Shown piece after piece: positions 44,229 to 52,798 of a stretch of 64,000 nt of DNA. The number at the start of each line of letters is the position of its first letter. Position 1 is the first letter of the stretch. The position numbers and the translations under genes were made by a program. The DNA lies in NCBI RefSeq assembly GCF_004923255.1, contig NZ_QYRT01000018.1, positions 1-64,000 on the forward strand, given 5' to 3'. Under the pieces are notes generated by a model. It did no database searches. It was not told the origin of the DNA and saw nothing but the letters and a program-made list of their open reading frames with translations. This DNA comes from Subtercola vilae. Its GTDB lineage: Bacteria > Actinomycetota > Actinomycetes > Actinomycetales > Microbacteriaceae.

Positions 44229-44891
44229 TCAGCCGGCGAGAAGCTGCGGGGCGGCCTCGAGCTCGTCGATCTGCAGAAGGCCGAGGCCGAGCAGTGTCTG
44301 GCGCAGCTCGAGCCGATTGTGAACGCGGTGGCCGGCTGCGCTGAAGTGGCTGCGAAGCCGGGCGAGGTGCGACCGAACGGTCTGCGAGCTGATGTGCAGC
44401 ATCGCAGCCACGTCGTCGACGCTCCAGTCGTTCTCCGACAGGTAGAGCGCTACTATCTCGCGTTCGCGTGGGCTCACGCGGGGAGTAGACGGTGTGGGCC
44501 GTTCGAACAACCCCCGCGCATCCGGTGACACGTACGCCTGCCCGGTGAAGGCCTGGTCGATCGCTCGAAGCAACTCGGTGAGGCCTTCGGTGACCGAGAC
44601 GAACACGTCGACGCCGGCGAGGCGCAGGTCGTCGATGTGGGTGATCGAGGTCTTGTCGACCAACGCGATGATGGTGCTGGCGTGGCCCACCAGGGCTGCA
44701 AACTCGGCCGAGAGCGGGCACGAACTCAGCACCGTGCCGCCCAGAACCGCGACATCGGACTTCGGGCTGACCGGATTCACCGGGCCGATCCGCAGCACGA
44801 GGCCCGGGTACGTATACCGCGCAACAGCCGTGATGCCCTCGACCAGTATCGAACGATCGTCGAGAACGCACAGAGAACGATTCGAATTCAC
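44229..44891 (-). CDS. LuxR/NarL-type response-regulator-like transcription factor
   Basis: A 220-residue protein (from the GTG at the complement of 44889-44891) with an N-terminal receiver-like domain and a C-terminal LuxR HTH: VSPREREIVALYLSENDWSVDDVAAMLHISSQTVRSHLARLRSHF. The receiver part (SLCVLDDRSILVEGITAVAR then DVAVLGGTVLSSC) keeps an acidic pair near the start, but the usual phosphoacceptor site and Lys are not obvious, so phosphorylation is doubtful. No kinase gene is nearby. A longer reading to 44942 is possible. A hairpin lies in its leader. Its closeness to mftF suggests a possible link, but no shared operator is seen. Confidence 0.78.
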   Translation of the reverse strand: MNSNRSLCVLDDRSILVEGITAVARYTYPGLVLRIGPVNPVSPKSDVAVLGGTVLSSCPLSAEFAALVGHASTIIALVDKTSITHIDDLRLAGVDVFVSVTEGLTELLRAIDQAFTGQAYVSPDARGLFERPTPSTPRVSPREREIVALYLSENDWSVDDVAAMLHISSQTVRSHLARLRSHFSAAGHRVHNRLELRQTLLGLGLLQIDELEAAPQLLAG

Positions 44892-44906
44892 AGCCAGACT
44901 CCCCAC

Positions 44907-44928
44907 CCCGCAGGTGAACTTCTGCGGG
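44907..44928. promoter_or_regulatory. CCCGCAG hairpin/dyad upstream of the LuxR gene
   Basis: Perfect 7-bp inverted repeat CCCGCAG-gtgaactt-CTGCGGG, 16 bases before the presumed LuxR start. It may be an operator or a leader hairpin; no T-run follows on either strand. Confidence 0.4.
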
Positions 44929-45098
44929 TGCTCGGCTCGCATGCGGTTGGCTAAAGTGTCAGCGCGTGGCGGGCCTACTGGAGGGCAGTGAGAGAGCTTC
45001 GTCGCATTCTGTCGCAAACGTGACGCACGGGGTAACCTGTACCCACTGGGTTCGCAGGCCCATTGTTCGAACGTGGGGTGAGAACAAGGGAGCAGCAC

Positions 45099-46031
45099 AT
45101 GGGTTTTACTGAAACTTCGGCGTGGTCGTGGCAGGGCGTCGACGGCTTGCGTTCTGGGCCGAACAACATCGTGCCCGAAAACGCGCAGACGTATCGTTCA
45201 GAGGGGCGCCGCTGGAATTTTGCCGACGTCGCCGTCTCTGACGTGGCGCAGACGCCCGCGAGAGTCACCCCCTCGAGCGACGAGCCGGAGCAGCACGACT
45301 ACATCAGCGTGGTATTCGTGCGAAATGGGCGGTACGACCTGTTCGACAGGGGTGAGCGGCTGCACTTCGACTCCGGCGAGGTCGGCTTCATGCGCGGCTG
45401 GAACGCGGTCACCGGCGAGAACCCCGTGCTCTCCCGGGTGGCCATGGTCACCCTGCACCGCGAGCGTCTTGCCAACCAAGGAGTGCAGGTTCAGGGTCAG
45501 CTGGGCGGTTTCAGGATCGGCGCGCGGCTGCGGGGCCCCTCCCTGTCGTTCGTGCTCGCGTTGATGCACGAGGTGAATGCTCCGGTCACGGCCTGCACCG
45601 AGACAGCTGAATCCCCCACCTCCACAGTGCTGACGCAGCTGATGGCCGGGCTGTTTCTCGAAGACGCCGGCTATCGCATGGATTCGGCACTGCTCACCTC
45701 GGGGCTGAAGGCGCGCGCCGACGCGCTCATTGCACGCCAGGCCTCTGATCCGCTGTTCACACCCCAGCAGCTGGCCAACCAGCTCAACGTGTCGCTGCGG
45801 CATCTGCAGCGCAGTTTCAGTGCAAGCGGCGTGGGGCCAGCGGAAGCCATTCGGCTGCGACGACTCGAGATAGCCCTCCGCGCGCTGACCTCAGCGTCTC
45901 CTCACTCGGTGGGTACCATCGCACTGCAATCCGGGTTCTCGAGTGTGAAAGAGCTGCGCTTCGCGCTGCGAGCGAACTACGGCGTCACGCCGCGCGAGGT
46001 GGTGCCGGGCATCCTGCCGCAACCGAAGTAG
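45099..46031 (+). CDS. AraC family transcriptional regulator
   Basis: A 310-residue regulator: an N-terminal cupin-like sensing domain (YISVVFVRNGRYDLFDRGERLHFDSGEVGFMRG) and a C-terminal double-HTH AraC domain (TPQQLANQLNVSLRHLQRSFSASGVGPAEAIRLRRLEIALRAL...GFSSVKELRFALRANYGVTPREV). ATG at 45099 with AAGGGAG upstream, chosen over 45063. Effector unknown. It is the second unlinked regulator beside the mft locus. Confidence 0.9.
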   Translation: MGFTETSAWSWQGVDGLRSGPNNIVPENAQTYRSEGRRWNFADVAVSDVAQTPARVTPSSDEPEQHDYISVVFVRNGRYDLFDRGERLHFDSGEVGFMRGWNAVTGENPVLSRVAMVTLHRERLANQGVQVQGQLGGFRIGARLRGPSLSFVLALMHEVNAPVTACTETAESPTSTVLTQLMAGLFLEDAGYRMDSALLTSGLKARADALIARQASDPLFTPQQLANQLNVSLRHLQRSFSASGVGPAEAIRLRRLEIALRALTSASPHSVGTIALQSGFSSVKELRFALRANYGVTPREVVPGILPQPK

Positions 46032-46044
46032 TTGCGGGTTCGGC

Positions 46045-46377
46045 TCAGGCCTGCGATTTGGGCAGAGGGGTCGACTTTTCGCCGGGCTCTTCGATGAAAG
46101 TCAGGCCTGCACCGCTGTTGGCCGACGAGGTCATGACCGTGATCCATTCGCGGTTGATGACCGGTACCTTGCTGGCGGAGTAGCGAAAATACAGCGGCAC
46201 AGATGAGTCGAGCCAGATGCTGCTGCGCCCGTCGCCCACGGCGGGGTCATCTTTCCACGAGAAGAAGAAACTCTCGCGACGCCGCAGCTTCGCACCGATG
46301 ACGATCTGCAGATGGGTCAGAACGCGATCGTCGAATTCGATTTCGGTACCCGAATCGCCATAGACAAGCTTTCCCAT
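46045..46377 (-). CDS. DUF7882-type small protein
   Basis: A 110-residue protein starting MGKLVYGDSGTEIEFDDRVL, a family I recognise as common in Microbacteriaceae and often carrying an unsupported automatic label of ATP-dependent DNA ligase. It is far too short to be a ligase and has no nucleotidyltransferase motif (no KxDG). The middle contains RRRESFFFSWKDDPAVGDGRSSIWL. GGGAG precedes the ATG. Function unknown. Confidence 0.8.
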   Translation of the reverse strand: MGKLVYGDSGTEIEFDDRVLTHLQIVIGAKLRRRESFFFSWKDDPAVGDGRSSIWLDSSVPLYFRYSASKVPVINREWITVMTSSANSGAGLTFIEEPGEKSTPLPKSQA

Positions 46378-46699
46378 TGAACTCCCTGCCTCTCAGATGC
46401 ATCTCAGAATACGTGGCTGTGGGACATAAGGGTGGTCTGACTTCGGATTACCCGATTGTCGGAAGCCAGACCACAGGAATTCGAGCAACCCACAGCGTCA
46501 GAACTCGCGTGTGAATCGTTCGGGAATTCCGACAGCAGCGTCTTCGTGGGGGAGAGACGGCTGCGTCAAGACCAAACTATCCACCCGATTACCGGCAGTG
46601 ACAAGCTGGCCATAGGGCCTTGACGCGTGTTTGTCGTTGCTCTAATGTGTGGTGTATTCTTAGTTCAAGTCATTTACACCTTTACTCGAAATCAGCCCT
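46378..46699. other. 322-bp divergent regulatory spacer before nrtR
   Basis: No gene is visible. It holds a 39-base imperfect hairpin (46434-46472; outer arms GGTCTG/CAGACC and inner CTTC/GAAG with one mismatch) and, close to nrtR, a promoter-like pair and a 30-bp inverted repeat listed separately. The spacer is noticeably lower in GC than its surroundings near 46580-46690. It serves as promoter region for both the DUF7882 gene and the NAD operon. Confidence 0.6.
46631..46680 (+). promoter_or_regulatory. Promoter and candidate NrtR operator of the NAD operon
   Basis: TTGTCG (46631-46636) and TATTCT (46655-46660) form a -35/-10 pair with an 18-base spacer. An inverted repeat GGTGTA...TACACC (46651-46656 and 46675-46680, 18 bases between) covers the -10 box and ends 19 bases before the nrtR start. 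The dyad is seen; NrtR binding is inferred from the gene that follows. Confidence 0.45.
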
Positions 46700-47401
46700 G
46701 TGAACACAACGATCGCCACCCCGGTGGCGCAGCTCGCCGTCTCGACGGTGATCTTCTCGCTGCGAGCCGGGTCGACTCTCTGGCTGCCGCTCGTGCGCCG
46801 CATCCGCGAGCCATTCGAAGGGCAGTGGGCGCTGCCGGGTGGCCCACTCGGCGCCAACGAGAGCCTCGCTGACTCGGCCGCCAGAACCCTGCAGCAGACC
46901 ACGGGTCTGACCCCGCGCTATCTCGAACAGCTCTACGCGTTCGGTACCGTCGACCGTTCGCCGAGCCAGCGCGTGGTCTCGGTCGTCTACTGGGCATTGG
47001 TGCGGCCCGACGAGGCCGAGCAGGCCACCGAGGGCGAGAATGTGCGGTGGTTCTCAGCCGACGAGCTGCCGGAGCTCGCGTTCGACCACAACACCATCGT
47101 CGAATACGCCCTCTGGCGGCTGCGCAACAAGATGGAGTACAGCCGTATCGCTCACGCTTTTCTGGGTGAACGCTTCACCCTCGCCCAGTTGCGCGAGGTG
47201 TACGAAGCCGTACTCCGCCGCCCCCTCGACCCTGCCAATTTCAGGCGACAGATCGAGGCAGGCCAATCGATCGTCGCCACCGACGAATACCTCGCGGGCG
47301 GCCGACACCGGCCACCGCGCCTCTACCGCACCAACGAGTCGATCGACCTGGCCGAGAACGGCCCGCTGCCCGAGCAAGGAGCACCACATGCCCTCCGTTG
47401 A
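46700..47401 (+). CDS. nrtR: NrtR-type Nudix-related NAD biosynthesis regulator
   Basis: A 233-residue repressor combining an N-terminal Nudix-like domain that senses ADP-ribose/NAD metabolites with a C-terminal winged helix. The Nudix-like region reads LPGGPLGANESLADSAARTLQQTTGL, lacking the full catalytic REUxEE box (RTLQQT in place of REL-EE), so catalysis is not expected. The C-terminal DNA-binding part is FLGERFTLAQLREVYEAVLRRPLDPANFRRQI. GTG start at 46700; the stop overlaps the nadA start by 14 bp. First gene of nrtR-nadA-nadB-nadC-nadS, a setting that fits this regulator. Confidence 0.9.
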   Translation: MNTTIATPVAQLAVSTVIFSLRAGSTLWLPLVRRIREPFEGQWALPGGPLGANESLADSAARTLQQTTGLTPRYLEQLYAFGTVDRSPSQRVVSVVYWALVRPDEAEQATEGENVRWFSADELPELAFDHNTIVEYALWRLRNKMEYSRIAHAFLGERFTLAQLREVYEAVLRRPLDPANFRRQIEAGQSIVATDEYLAGGRHRPPRLYRTNESIDLAENGPLPEQGAPHALR

Positions 47402-48659
47402 CACCACCATTCAGCTCATCCGCCCGGGTTCGAAGGTCACCAGTTGCAGCCCGGCGCTGAAAGACTCGCCGTGGAACTTCGATCGGGTGCCGGTGCCCGC
47501 TTATGGCCCGGGCTCGTCGATGGCCGACGTGGCTCCGGTCTCCACCCCCCGCCAGGGTGAGATTCCGGCCGAGTACCGAACGGCCAGCGCAGCAGAACTC
47601 GATGGTCGCATCCGTGCGGCCAAGGCGACCCTCGGCGATCGACTGGTCATTCTCGGCCACTTCTACCAGCGCGACGAGGTCGTGCAGTACGCCGACTTCG
47701 TGGGTGACTCCTTTCAGCTGGCCCAGGCCGCCCGCGATCGCCCGGCGGCTGAGGCCATCGTGTTCTGCGGCGTGCACTTCATGGCCGAGACCGCCGACAT
47801 GCTCTCGGGCCCGAACCAGTCGGTCATTCTGCCGAACCTCGCCGCGGGCTGCTCGATGGCCGACATGGCCGACATCGACTCGGTGACCGAGTGCTGGGAG
47901 GCGCTCGAAGAGCTGTACGGCACCGAGCCCGATGCGAGCGGGCGGGTGCCGGTCATCCTGGTGACCTACATGAACTCGTCGGCGGCGCTCAAGGGGTTCT
48001 GCGGCGAGCACGGCGGTATCGTCTGCACGTCGTCGAACGCGGCCACCGTGCTCGAGTGGGCGTTCGAGCGTGGGCAGCGCGTGCTCTTCTTTCCTGACCA
48101 GCACCTCGGTCGCAACACGGCGAAGGCCATGGGGGTGCCGCTCGAACGCATGCCCATGTGGAACCCGCAGAAGCCCCTCGGCGGCAATGACATCGAGACG
48201 ATTCAGGATGCCCAGGTCATCCTGTGGCACGGGTTCTGCTCGGTGCACAAACGTTTCACAGTCGCCCAGATCGAACAGGCTCGCGCCCAGTACCCGGGCG
48301 TTCGTGTCATCGTGCACCCCGAGTGCCCGATGCCCGTCGTCGATGCGGCCGACGAAGCGGGGTCGACCGACTACATCAAGAAGGCCATCGAGGCGGCGGA
48401 GCCCGGGCAGGTGTTCGCCATCGGCACGGAGATCAACATGGTGCAACGGTTGCAGGCCGAGCACCCCGAGCACACGATCTTCTGCCTCGACCCGGTGATC
48501 TGCCCGTGTTCGACCATGTACCGCATTCACCCGGGCTATCTCGCCTGGGTGCTCGAGGCCTTCGTACGCGGCGAGGTTCTCAACCAGATCACGGTCGGCG
48601 ACGAGGTATCGGTGCCGGCACGCGTGGCGCTCGAGAGAATGCTGGCGGCACGCCCGTGA
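47388..48659 (+). CDS. nadA: Quinolinate synthase A
   Basis: [4Fe-4S] enzyme condensing iminoaspartate with dihydroxyacetone phosphate to quinolinate. The 423-residue protein has three internally repeated domains and the cluster cysteines in FCGVHFMAETADML, CSMADM and PVICPCSTMYRIHPGY, plus HPECPMPVVDAAD and FPDQHLGRNTA. AAGGAG sits 7 bases before the ATG at 47388. Its stop overlaps the nadB GTG. Confidence 0.96.
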   Translation: MPSVDTTIQLIRPGSKVTSCSPALKDSPWNFDRVPVPAYGPGSSMADVAPVSTPRQGEIPAEYRTASAAELDGRIRAAKATLGDRLVILGHFYQRDEVVQYADFVGDSFQLAQAARDRPAAEAIVFCGVHFMAETADMLSGPNQSVILPNLAAGCSMADMADIDSVTECWEALEELYGTEPDASGRVPVILVTYMNSSAALKGFCGEHGGIVCTSSNAATVLEWAFERGQRVLFFPDQHLGRNTAKAMGVPLERMPMWNPQKPLGGNDIETIQDAQVILWHGFCSVHKRFTVAQIEQARAQYPGVRVIVHPECPMPVVDAADEAGSTDYIKKAIEAAEPGQVFAIGTEINMVQRLQAEHPEHTIFCLDPVICPCSTMYRIHPGYLAWVLEAFVRGEVLNQITVGDEVSVPARVALERMLAARP

Positions 48660-50326
48660 CCGAGCAGGTGCCGGCACGCCCGTGCCTGGTGGTGGTGGGA
48701 AGCGGCATTGCGGGGCTGATCGTCGCCATTGCGGCGAGCAGCACGCACGACGTGACGCTCATCACCAAGGCCGAGCTCGGCGAGAGCAACACCCGGTATG
48801 CCCAGGGCGGTATCGCCGCAGCGATGTTCGACGATGACAGCGTGGCGTCGCACATTGCTGACACGCTGGTGGCGGGGGCGGGCCTCAACCGGTTGTCGGC
48901 CGTCGAGGCGCTCTGCGCTGAGGGGCCCGAGCGTATTCGCGACCTCATCCGGCTCGGGGTGGAGTTCGATCGGGTGCCCGGAGGAGAACTCGCGCGGGGG
49001 CTCGAGGCGGCGCACGCGTCGGCGCGCATTCTGCACGCCGGGGGAGACGCCACCGGTTCGGCCATCGAGCGCGCGCTCGTGCGGGCGGTGCGAACCACGG
49101 CGGCGCGGGTGCTCGAGAACACGTTCGTGAACGACCTGGTGGTCGACGAGTCGGGCCGCGTGGTGGGGGTGGAGGTCGTTTCGGCTGCCGCCTGCGGTGT
49201 GGCGGGTACGATCACTGTGCTCGCCGACGCCGTGGTGCTGGCCAGCGGGGGCGCCGGGCAGCTCTACGCCCACACGACGAACCCCGCGGTCACCACGGGC
49301 GACGGGGTTGCAGCGGCTTACCGGGCCGGTGCAGAGCTCGCCGATGTGGAGTTCTACCAGTTCCACCCCACGTCGCTGGCCGTTCCGGGCAACTTTCTGG
49401 TGTCAGAGGCGGTGCGCGGTGAGGGAGCGGTGCTGCGCGGGGCCGACGGGGCGAGGTTCATGGTGGGCGTGCATCCGGATGCCGAACTGGCACCCCGAGA
49501 CGTCGTCGCCCGGGCCATCGCCGAGCAGATGGCGAAGCAGGGCGGCGCGCCAGTGCTGCTCGACGCCACAGAGCTCGGGGCAGAGTTTCTCGAACGCAGG
49601 TTTCCGAGCATCAGCCAGGCGTGCCGGGCCAACGGGCTCGACTGGGGGCGGGAGCCCATCGCGGTGACGCCGGCGGCGCACTACTGGATGGGCGGGGTGC
49701 TCACCGACGACTGGGGGCGCAGCACCGTTCCCGGGCTGTTCGCGGTGGGTGAGGTGGCCTGCACGGGGGTGCACGGCGCCAACCGGCTCGCGTCGAACTC
49801 GCTGCTCGAGTCGGTTGTGTTCGCGTGGCGGGCCGTCGCCGTGCTGCAAGGGCATGCTGGTGCTGGTGCCGCGAGGTTTGTGACCGAGGGGTGGCCGGAT
49901 GTCGCGGCCGACGCCGAGGGCGACTCGGCGTGGCACGTGCGTGCGCTCGGTGATGCGCCGGATTCGGGTCTGCCAACTGATCGTTCAGATGACGCCTCCG
50001 GTGACGCCTCAGATGACGCGAAGTTCAGCCGCGCGGCGCTGCAACAGCTGATGTGGAACGCCGTGGGCGTCTACCGCGATGCCGCAACCCTCAGCGCGGC
50101 CCAGGCGCAGTTCGCGCGCTGGCAGACGGCCTGCGACGCCACACCGGCCGAAACGATCACCGCCCTCGAAGACCGCAACCTGCTGCTGTTGGCCAGGCTC
50201 ATCGCCGCCGCCGCACGGCAGCGCGAAGAGTCACGGGGGGCGCACTACCGTTCCGACTTCCCTGAGACATCGACTCTCTTTCACCACCACCAAATCTCCG
50301 CCCGAAAGGCCGCGCTTCCCACGTGA
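48656..50326 (+). CDS. nadB: L-aspartate oxidase
   Basis: FAD enzyme oxidising L-aspartate to iminoaspartate for NadA. The 556-residue protein begins with the FAD motif VVVGSGIAGLIVAIAAS, followed by SNTRYAQGGIAAAM, the capping region with FYQFHPTSLAV and the C-terminal GLFAVGEVACTGVHGANRLASNSLLE motif. The final 30 residues contain HYRSDFPE. The stop overlaps the nadC start by 4 bp. Confidence 0.96.
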   Translation: MTEQVPARPCLVVVGSGIAGLIVAIAASSTHDVTLITKAELGESNTRYAQGGIAAAMFDDDSVASHIADTLVAGAGLNRLSAVEALCAEGPERIRDLIRLGVEFDRVPGGELARGLEAAHASARILHAGGDATGSAIERALVRAVRTTAARVLENTFVNDLVVDESGRVVGVEVVSAAACGVAGTITVLADAVVLASGGAGQLYAHTTNPAVTTGDGVAAAYRAGAELADVEFYQFHPTSLAVPGNFLVSEAVRGEGAVLRGADGARFMVGVHPDAELAPRDVVARAIAEQMAKQGGAPVLLDATELGAEFLERRFPSISQACRANGLDWGREPIAVTPAAHYWMGGVLTDDWGRSTVPGLFAVGEVACTGVHGANRLASNSLLESVVFAWRAVAVLQGHAGAGAARFVTEGWPDVAADAEGDSAWHVRALGDAPDSGLPTDRSDDASGDASDDAKFSRAALQQLMWNAVGVYRDAATLSAAQAQFARWQTACDATPAETITALEDRNLLLLARLIAAAARQREESRGAHYRSDFPETSTLFHHHQISARKAALPT

Positions 50327-51297
50327 ACCCCCCAGTGAACCCCCTCGCCAGCAGCGCCACCAGCCCCAACGCCTTCGCTGCCACCCCCGCGCTCGCCGCG
50401 AATCCAGCACTCGTGGCCAATACCCTCACCCCTCAGCTCATCGATCAGGTCGTGAGCATGGCCCTCTACGAAGACGCCCCGTGGGGGGACATCACCTCAC
50501 AGACGCTGATTCCGGCCGACGCCACCGCCACCGCTGACTTGGTGGCCCGGGAGCCGGGTGTGTTCAGTGGGGGAGCCGTGTTCGCCGCGGCGTTCGGCCT
50601 GATCGACCCGTCGGTCACAGTCGAACTGCGCGTCGACGACGGTGAATCGTTCGAGGCGGGCCACGTTCTTGCCTCAGTGGCCGGCCCCGCCCGCTCGGTT
50701 CTGCAGTCAGAGCGCGTCGCCCTCAACTTCGTGCAACGCCTCTCGGGCGTCGCCACCCTCACTGCACAGTTCGTCGCCCTCACCGCCGGAACCCGTGCCC
50801 GCATCGTCGATACGCGCAAGACCACCCCGGGCCTTCGCGCGTTCGAACGCCACGCCGTGCGCTCCGGCGGCGGCCACAATCACCGCTTCTCGCTCTCTGA
50901 CGCGGTGATGGCCAAAGACAACCACCTCGCCGTGATCACGGCCGACGGTCGGCGTTCGCTGACGGATGCCCTGCTCGACGTTCGCGCCGCCCTCTCGCAC
51001 ACCACCCACCTCGAAGCCGAGGTCGACCGCCTCGACCAGATCGAGCCCGTGCTCGCCGCGCGGGTCGACACCATCATGCTCGACAACTTCAGCCTCGCCG
51101 ACCTGCGCACCGGTGTCGCGCAGGTAGCCGGCCGCGCGCTCGTGGAGGCCAGCGGATCGGTGAACCTCGACACCGTGCGCGCCATCGCCGAGACCGGCGT
51201 CGACATCATCTCGGTCGGCGCCCTCACCCACAGCGTGCGTTCGCTCGACCTCGGGCTCGATGTGACGCTCACGACAGCTCGCACGACCACACCGTGA
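50323..51297 (+). CDS. nadC: Nicotinate-nucleotide diphosphorylase (carboxylating)
   Basis: Quinolinate phosphoribosyltransferase, giving nicotinate mononucleotide, PPi and CO2. The 324-residue protein has the hexamer-type motifs EDAPWGDITSQTL, RSVLQSERVALNFVQRLSGVAT, DTRKTTPGLRAFERHAVRSGGGHNHRFSLSD and EVEVDRLDQIEPVLAARVDTIMLDNFS. The N-terminal 30 residues are a Pro/Ala-rich tail absent from most homologues. GTG start at 50323, with a possible second GTG at 50335. Confidence 0.95.
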   Translation: MNPPVNPLASSATSPNAFAATPALAANPALVANTLTPQLIDQVVSMALYEDAPWGDITSQTLIPADATATADLVAREPGVFSGGAVFAAAFGLIDPSVTVELRVDDGESFEAGHVLASVAGPARSVLQSERVALNFVQRLSGVATLTAQFVALTAGTRARIVDTRKTTPGLRAFERHAVRSGGGHNHRFSLSDAVMAKDNHLAVITADGRRSLTDALLDVRAALSHTTHLEAEVDRLDQIEPVLAARVDTIMLDNFSLADLRTGVAQVAGRALVEASGSVNLDTVRAIAETGVDIISVGALTHSVRSLDLGLDVTLTTARTTTP

Positions 51298-52436
51298 TCT
51301 ACCTCGACGCGGCCGCCACCACGCCCGTTCGCCGCGAGGTGCTCGAGGCGATGTGGCCCTACCTCACGGGCGACTTCGGCAACCCGTCGAGCACGCATTC
51401 GTTGGGTGAACGGGCGGCACGGGCGCTCGCGGATGCCCGGGCCCGTGTGGCCCGTCACCTCGGCGCCCGCGCCAGCGAGGTCACGTTCACTTCGGGGGGC
51501 ACCGAGGCCGACAACCTCGCCGTCAAGGGCATCGCCCTCGGGGCACCGCGGGGTCGCCACATCATCACCACGCCCATCGAGCACGAAGCTGTTCTCGAGT
51601 CGTGCGACTACCTGCGCCGACACCACGGCTTTCGCATCAGCTTTCTCGGTGTCGATCACACCGGTCGAGTCGATCCAGACGAGCTCGCTGCGCGCCTCAG
51701 CAGTGACGACACCCTGGTCTCGGTGATGTACGCGAACAATGAGGTCGGCAGCATCCAGCCCGTGGCAGAGCTCGCCGCAATCGCGCGCGCGGTGAAGGTT
51801 CCGCTGCACACCGACGCCGTGCAGGCCGCCGGGTGGCTGACACTGGATGCCCGCGCCCTCGGTGTCGATGCGCTGAGTTTCTCCGGCCACAAGCTCGGCG
51901 CGCCCAAAGGGGTGGGGGCCCTCTTCGTACGCGGCCGCGTACCGCTCGAACCTCTGATGCACGGTGGGGGGCAAGAGCGCGGTGCCCGTTCAGGAACCGA
52001 GAATGTCGCGGCGGCGGTAGGGCTGGCGCTCGCCCTCGACCTCGCAGCGGCGGAGCGCGAGACACAGGCCGCGCGGGTGACAGCGCTGCGCGACGGGTTC
52101 GTCGGTGAGGTGCTGCGGCGTGTGCCCGAGGCCGAGCTCACCGGGCATCCGGTACACAGACTGCCCGGTAGCGCATCGTTCTGTTTCGACGGCGTCAGCG
52201 GCGAAGCTGTGCTGCTCGAACTCGAGCGGGCGGGCGTTGTGTGCTCGAGCGGATCGGCGTGCGCGGCGGGAAGCGACGAGCCCTCGCACGTTCTGCTGGC
52301 GGCCGGATTCCCGCCGGAGAGGGCCCTGACGGCCGTGCGATTCACCTTCGGCGGCGAGAGCACCGAGGCCGATCTCGCTGCTGCTGCGACAGCCGTCGAG
52401 GCGGCAGTGGGTGCCGTTCGTTCGCTGGCTCGCTGA
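51294..52436 (+). CDS. nadS: Cysteine desulfurase of the NadS type
   Basis: PLP-dependent enzyme that takes sulfur from cysteine; located directly after nadC, it probably supplies sulfur for the NadA Fe-S cluster. The 380-residue protein opens IYLDAAATTPVRREVLEAMWP, with the PLP lysine K200 in SFSGHKLGAPKGVGALFVR, a His before it (HTDAVQAAGWL), and the catalytic cysteine C323 in SSGSACAAGS. GTG start overlapping the nadC stop. NadS rather than IscS is inferred from position. Confidence 0.88.
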   Translation: MIYLDAAATTPVRREVLEAMWPYLTGDFGNPSSTHSLGERAARALADARARVARHLGARASEVTFTSGGTEADNLAVKGIALGAPRGRHIITTPIEHEAVLESCDYLRRHHGFRISFLGVDHTGRVDPDELAARLSSDDTLVSVMYANNEVGSIQPVAELAAIARAVKVPLHTDAVQAAGWLTLDARALGVDALSFSGHKLGAPKGVGALFVRGRVPLEPLMHGGGQERGARSGTENVAAAVGLALALDLAAAERETQAARVTALRDGFVGEVLRRVPEAELTGHPVHRLPGSASFCFDGVSGEAVLLELERAGVVCSSGSACAAGSDEPSHVLLAAGFPPERALTAVRFTFGGESTEADLAAAATAVEAAVGAVRSLAR

Positions 52437-52556
52437 CGTCTTCGGCCCTACAACAGAACCTCCCGGGCGCGCAAGTCCCCTGCCTCTGAGGGCCGTCGCC
52501 GGTAAAATTGGCGCGCGGCCACAGCCGCAAAACCATCTCGGGAGGGATAAAACACC

Positions 52557-52718
52557 ATGAACATTCTCGTAGCGATCATCGCGATCATCGCGATTATTCT
52601 GCTCATCACAGGCGGGGTTTCGTCGTCGTTGAGCTTCTTGATCTGGGTGGGCGTCGTGCTGCTGGTCATCGCCCTCATCGTGTTCCTGCTGCGTTTCATC
52701 ACGGGGCGCAAAGTCTGA
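52557..52718 (+). CDS. Small hydrophobic membrane protein (53 aa)
   Basis: ATG at 52557 with a strong GGGAGGGA site 8 bases upstream. The product MNILVAIIAIIAIILLITGG continues into a second hydrophobic helix (LIWVGVVLLVIALIVFLLRF) and ends TGRKV, a two-helix hairpin typical of small actinobacterial membrane proteins of unknown role. It lies after the nad operon and directly before a strong terminator. Confidence 0.85.
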   Translation: MNILVAIIAIIAIILLITGGVSSSLSFLIWVGVVLLVIALIVFLLRFITGRKV

Positions 52719-52731
52719 TCATCGATAGCTG

Positions 52732-52774
52732 AAGAAGCCCGGCCCGCTTTCTGCGGTGCCGGGCTTCTTTGTTT
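52732..52774 (+). terminator. Strong intrinsic terminator
   Basis: 12-bp perfect stem AAGAAGCCCGGC/GCCGGGCTTCTT with an inner CCGC/GCGG stem, followed by TTTGTTT. It ends the small-membrane-protein (and nad) transcript and, read the other way, the leftward cysE transcript. Confidence 0.9.
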
Positions 52775-52798
52775 CTGCGGGGGCAGGCCAGGCCGAGA

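Noticed and set aside
46434-46472. Intrinsic terminator in the spacer upstream of nrtR
   Set aside because: The stem has a mismatch and a long loop, with no T-run on either side; it is reported only as a hairpin within the spacer.
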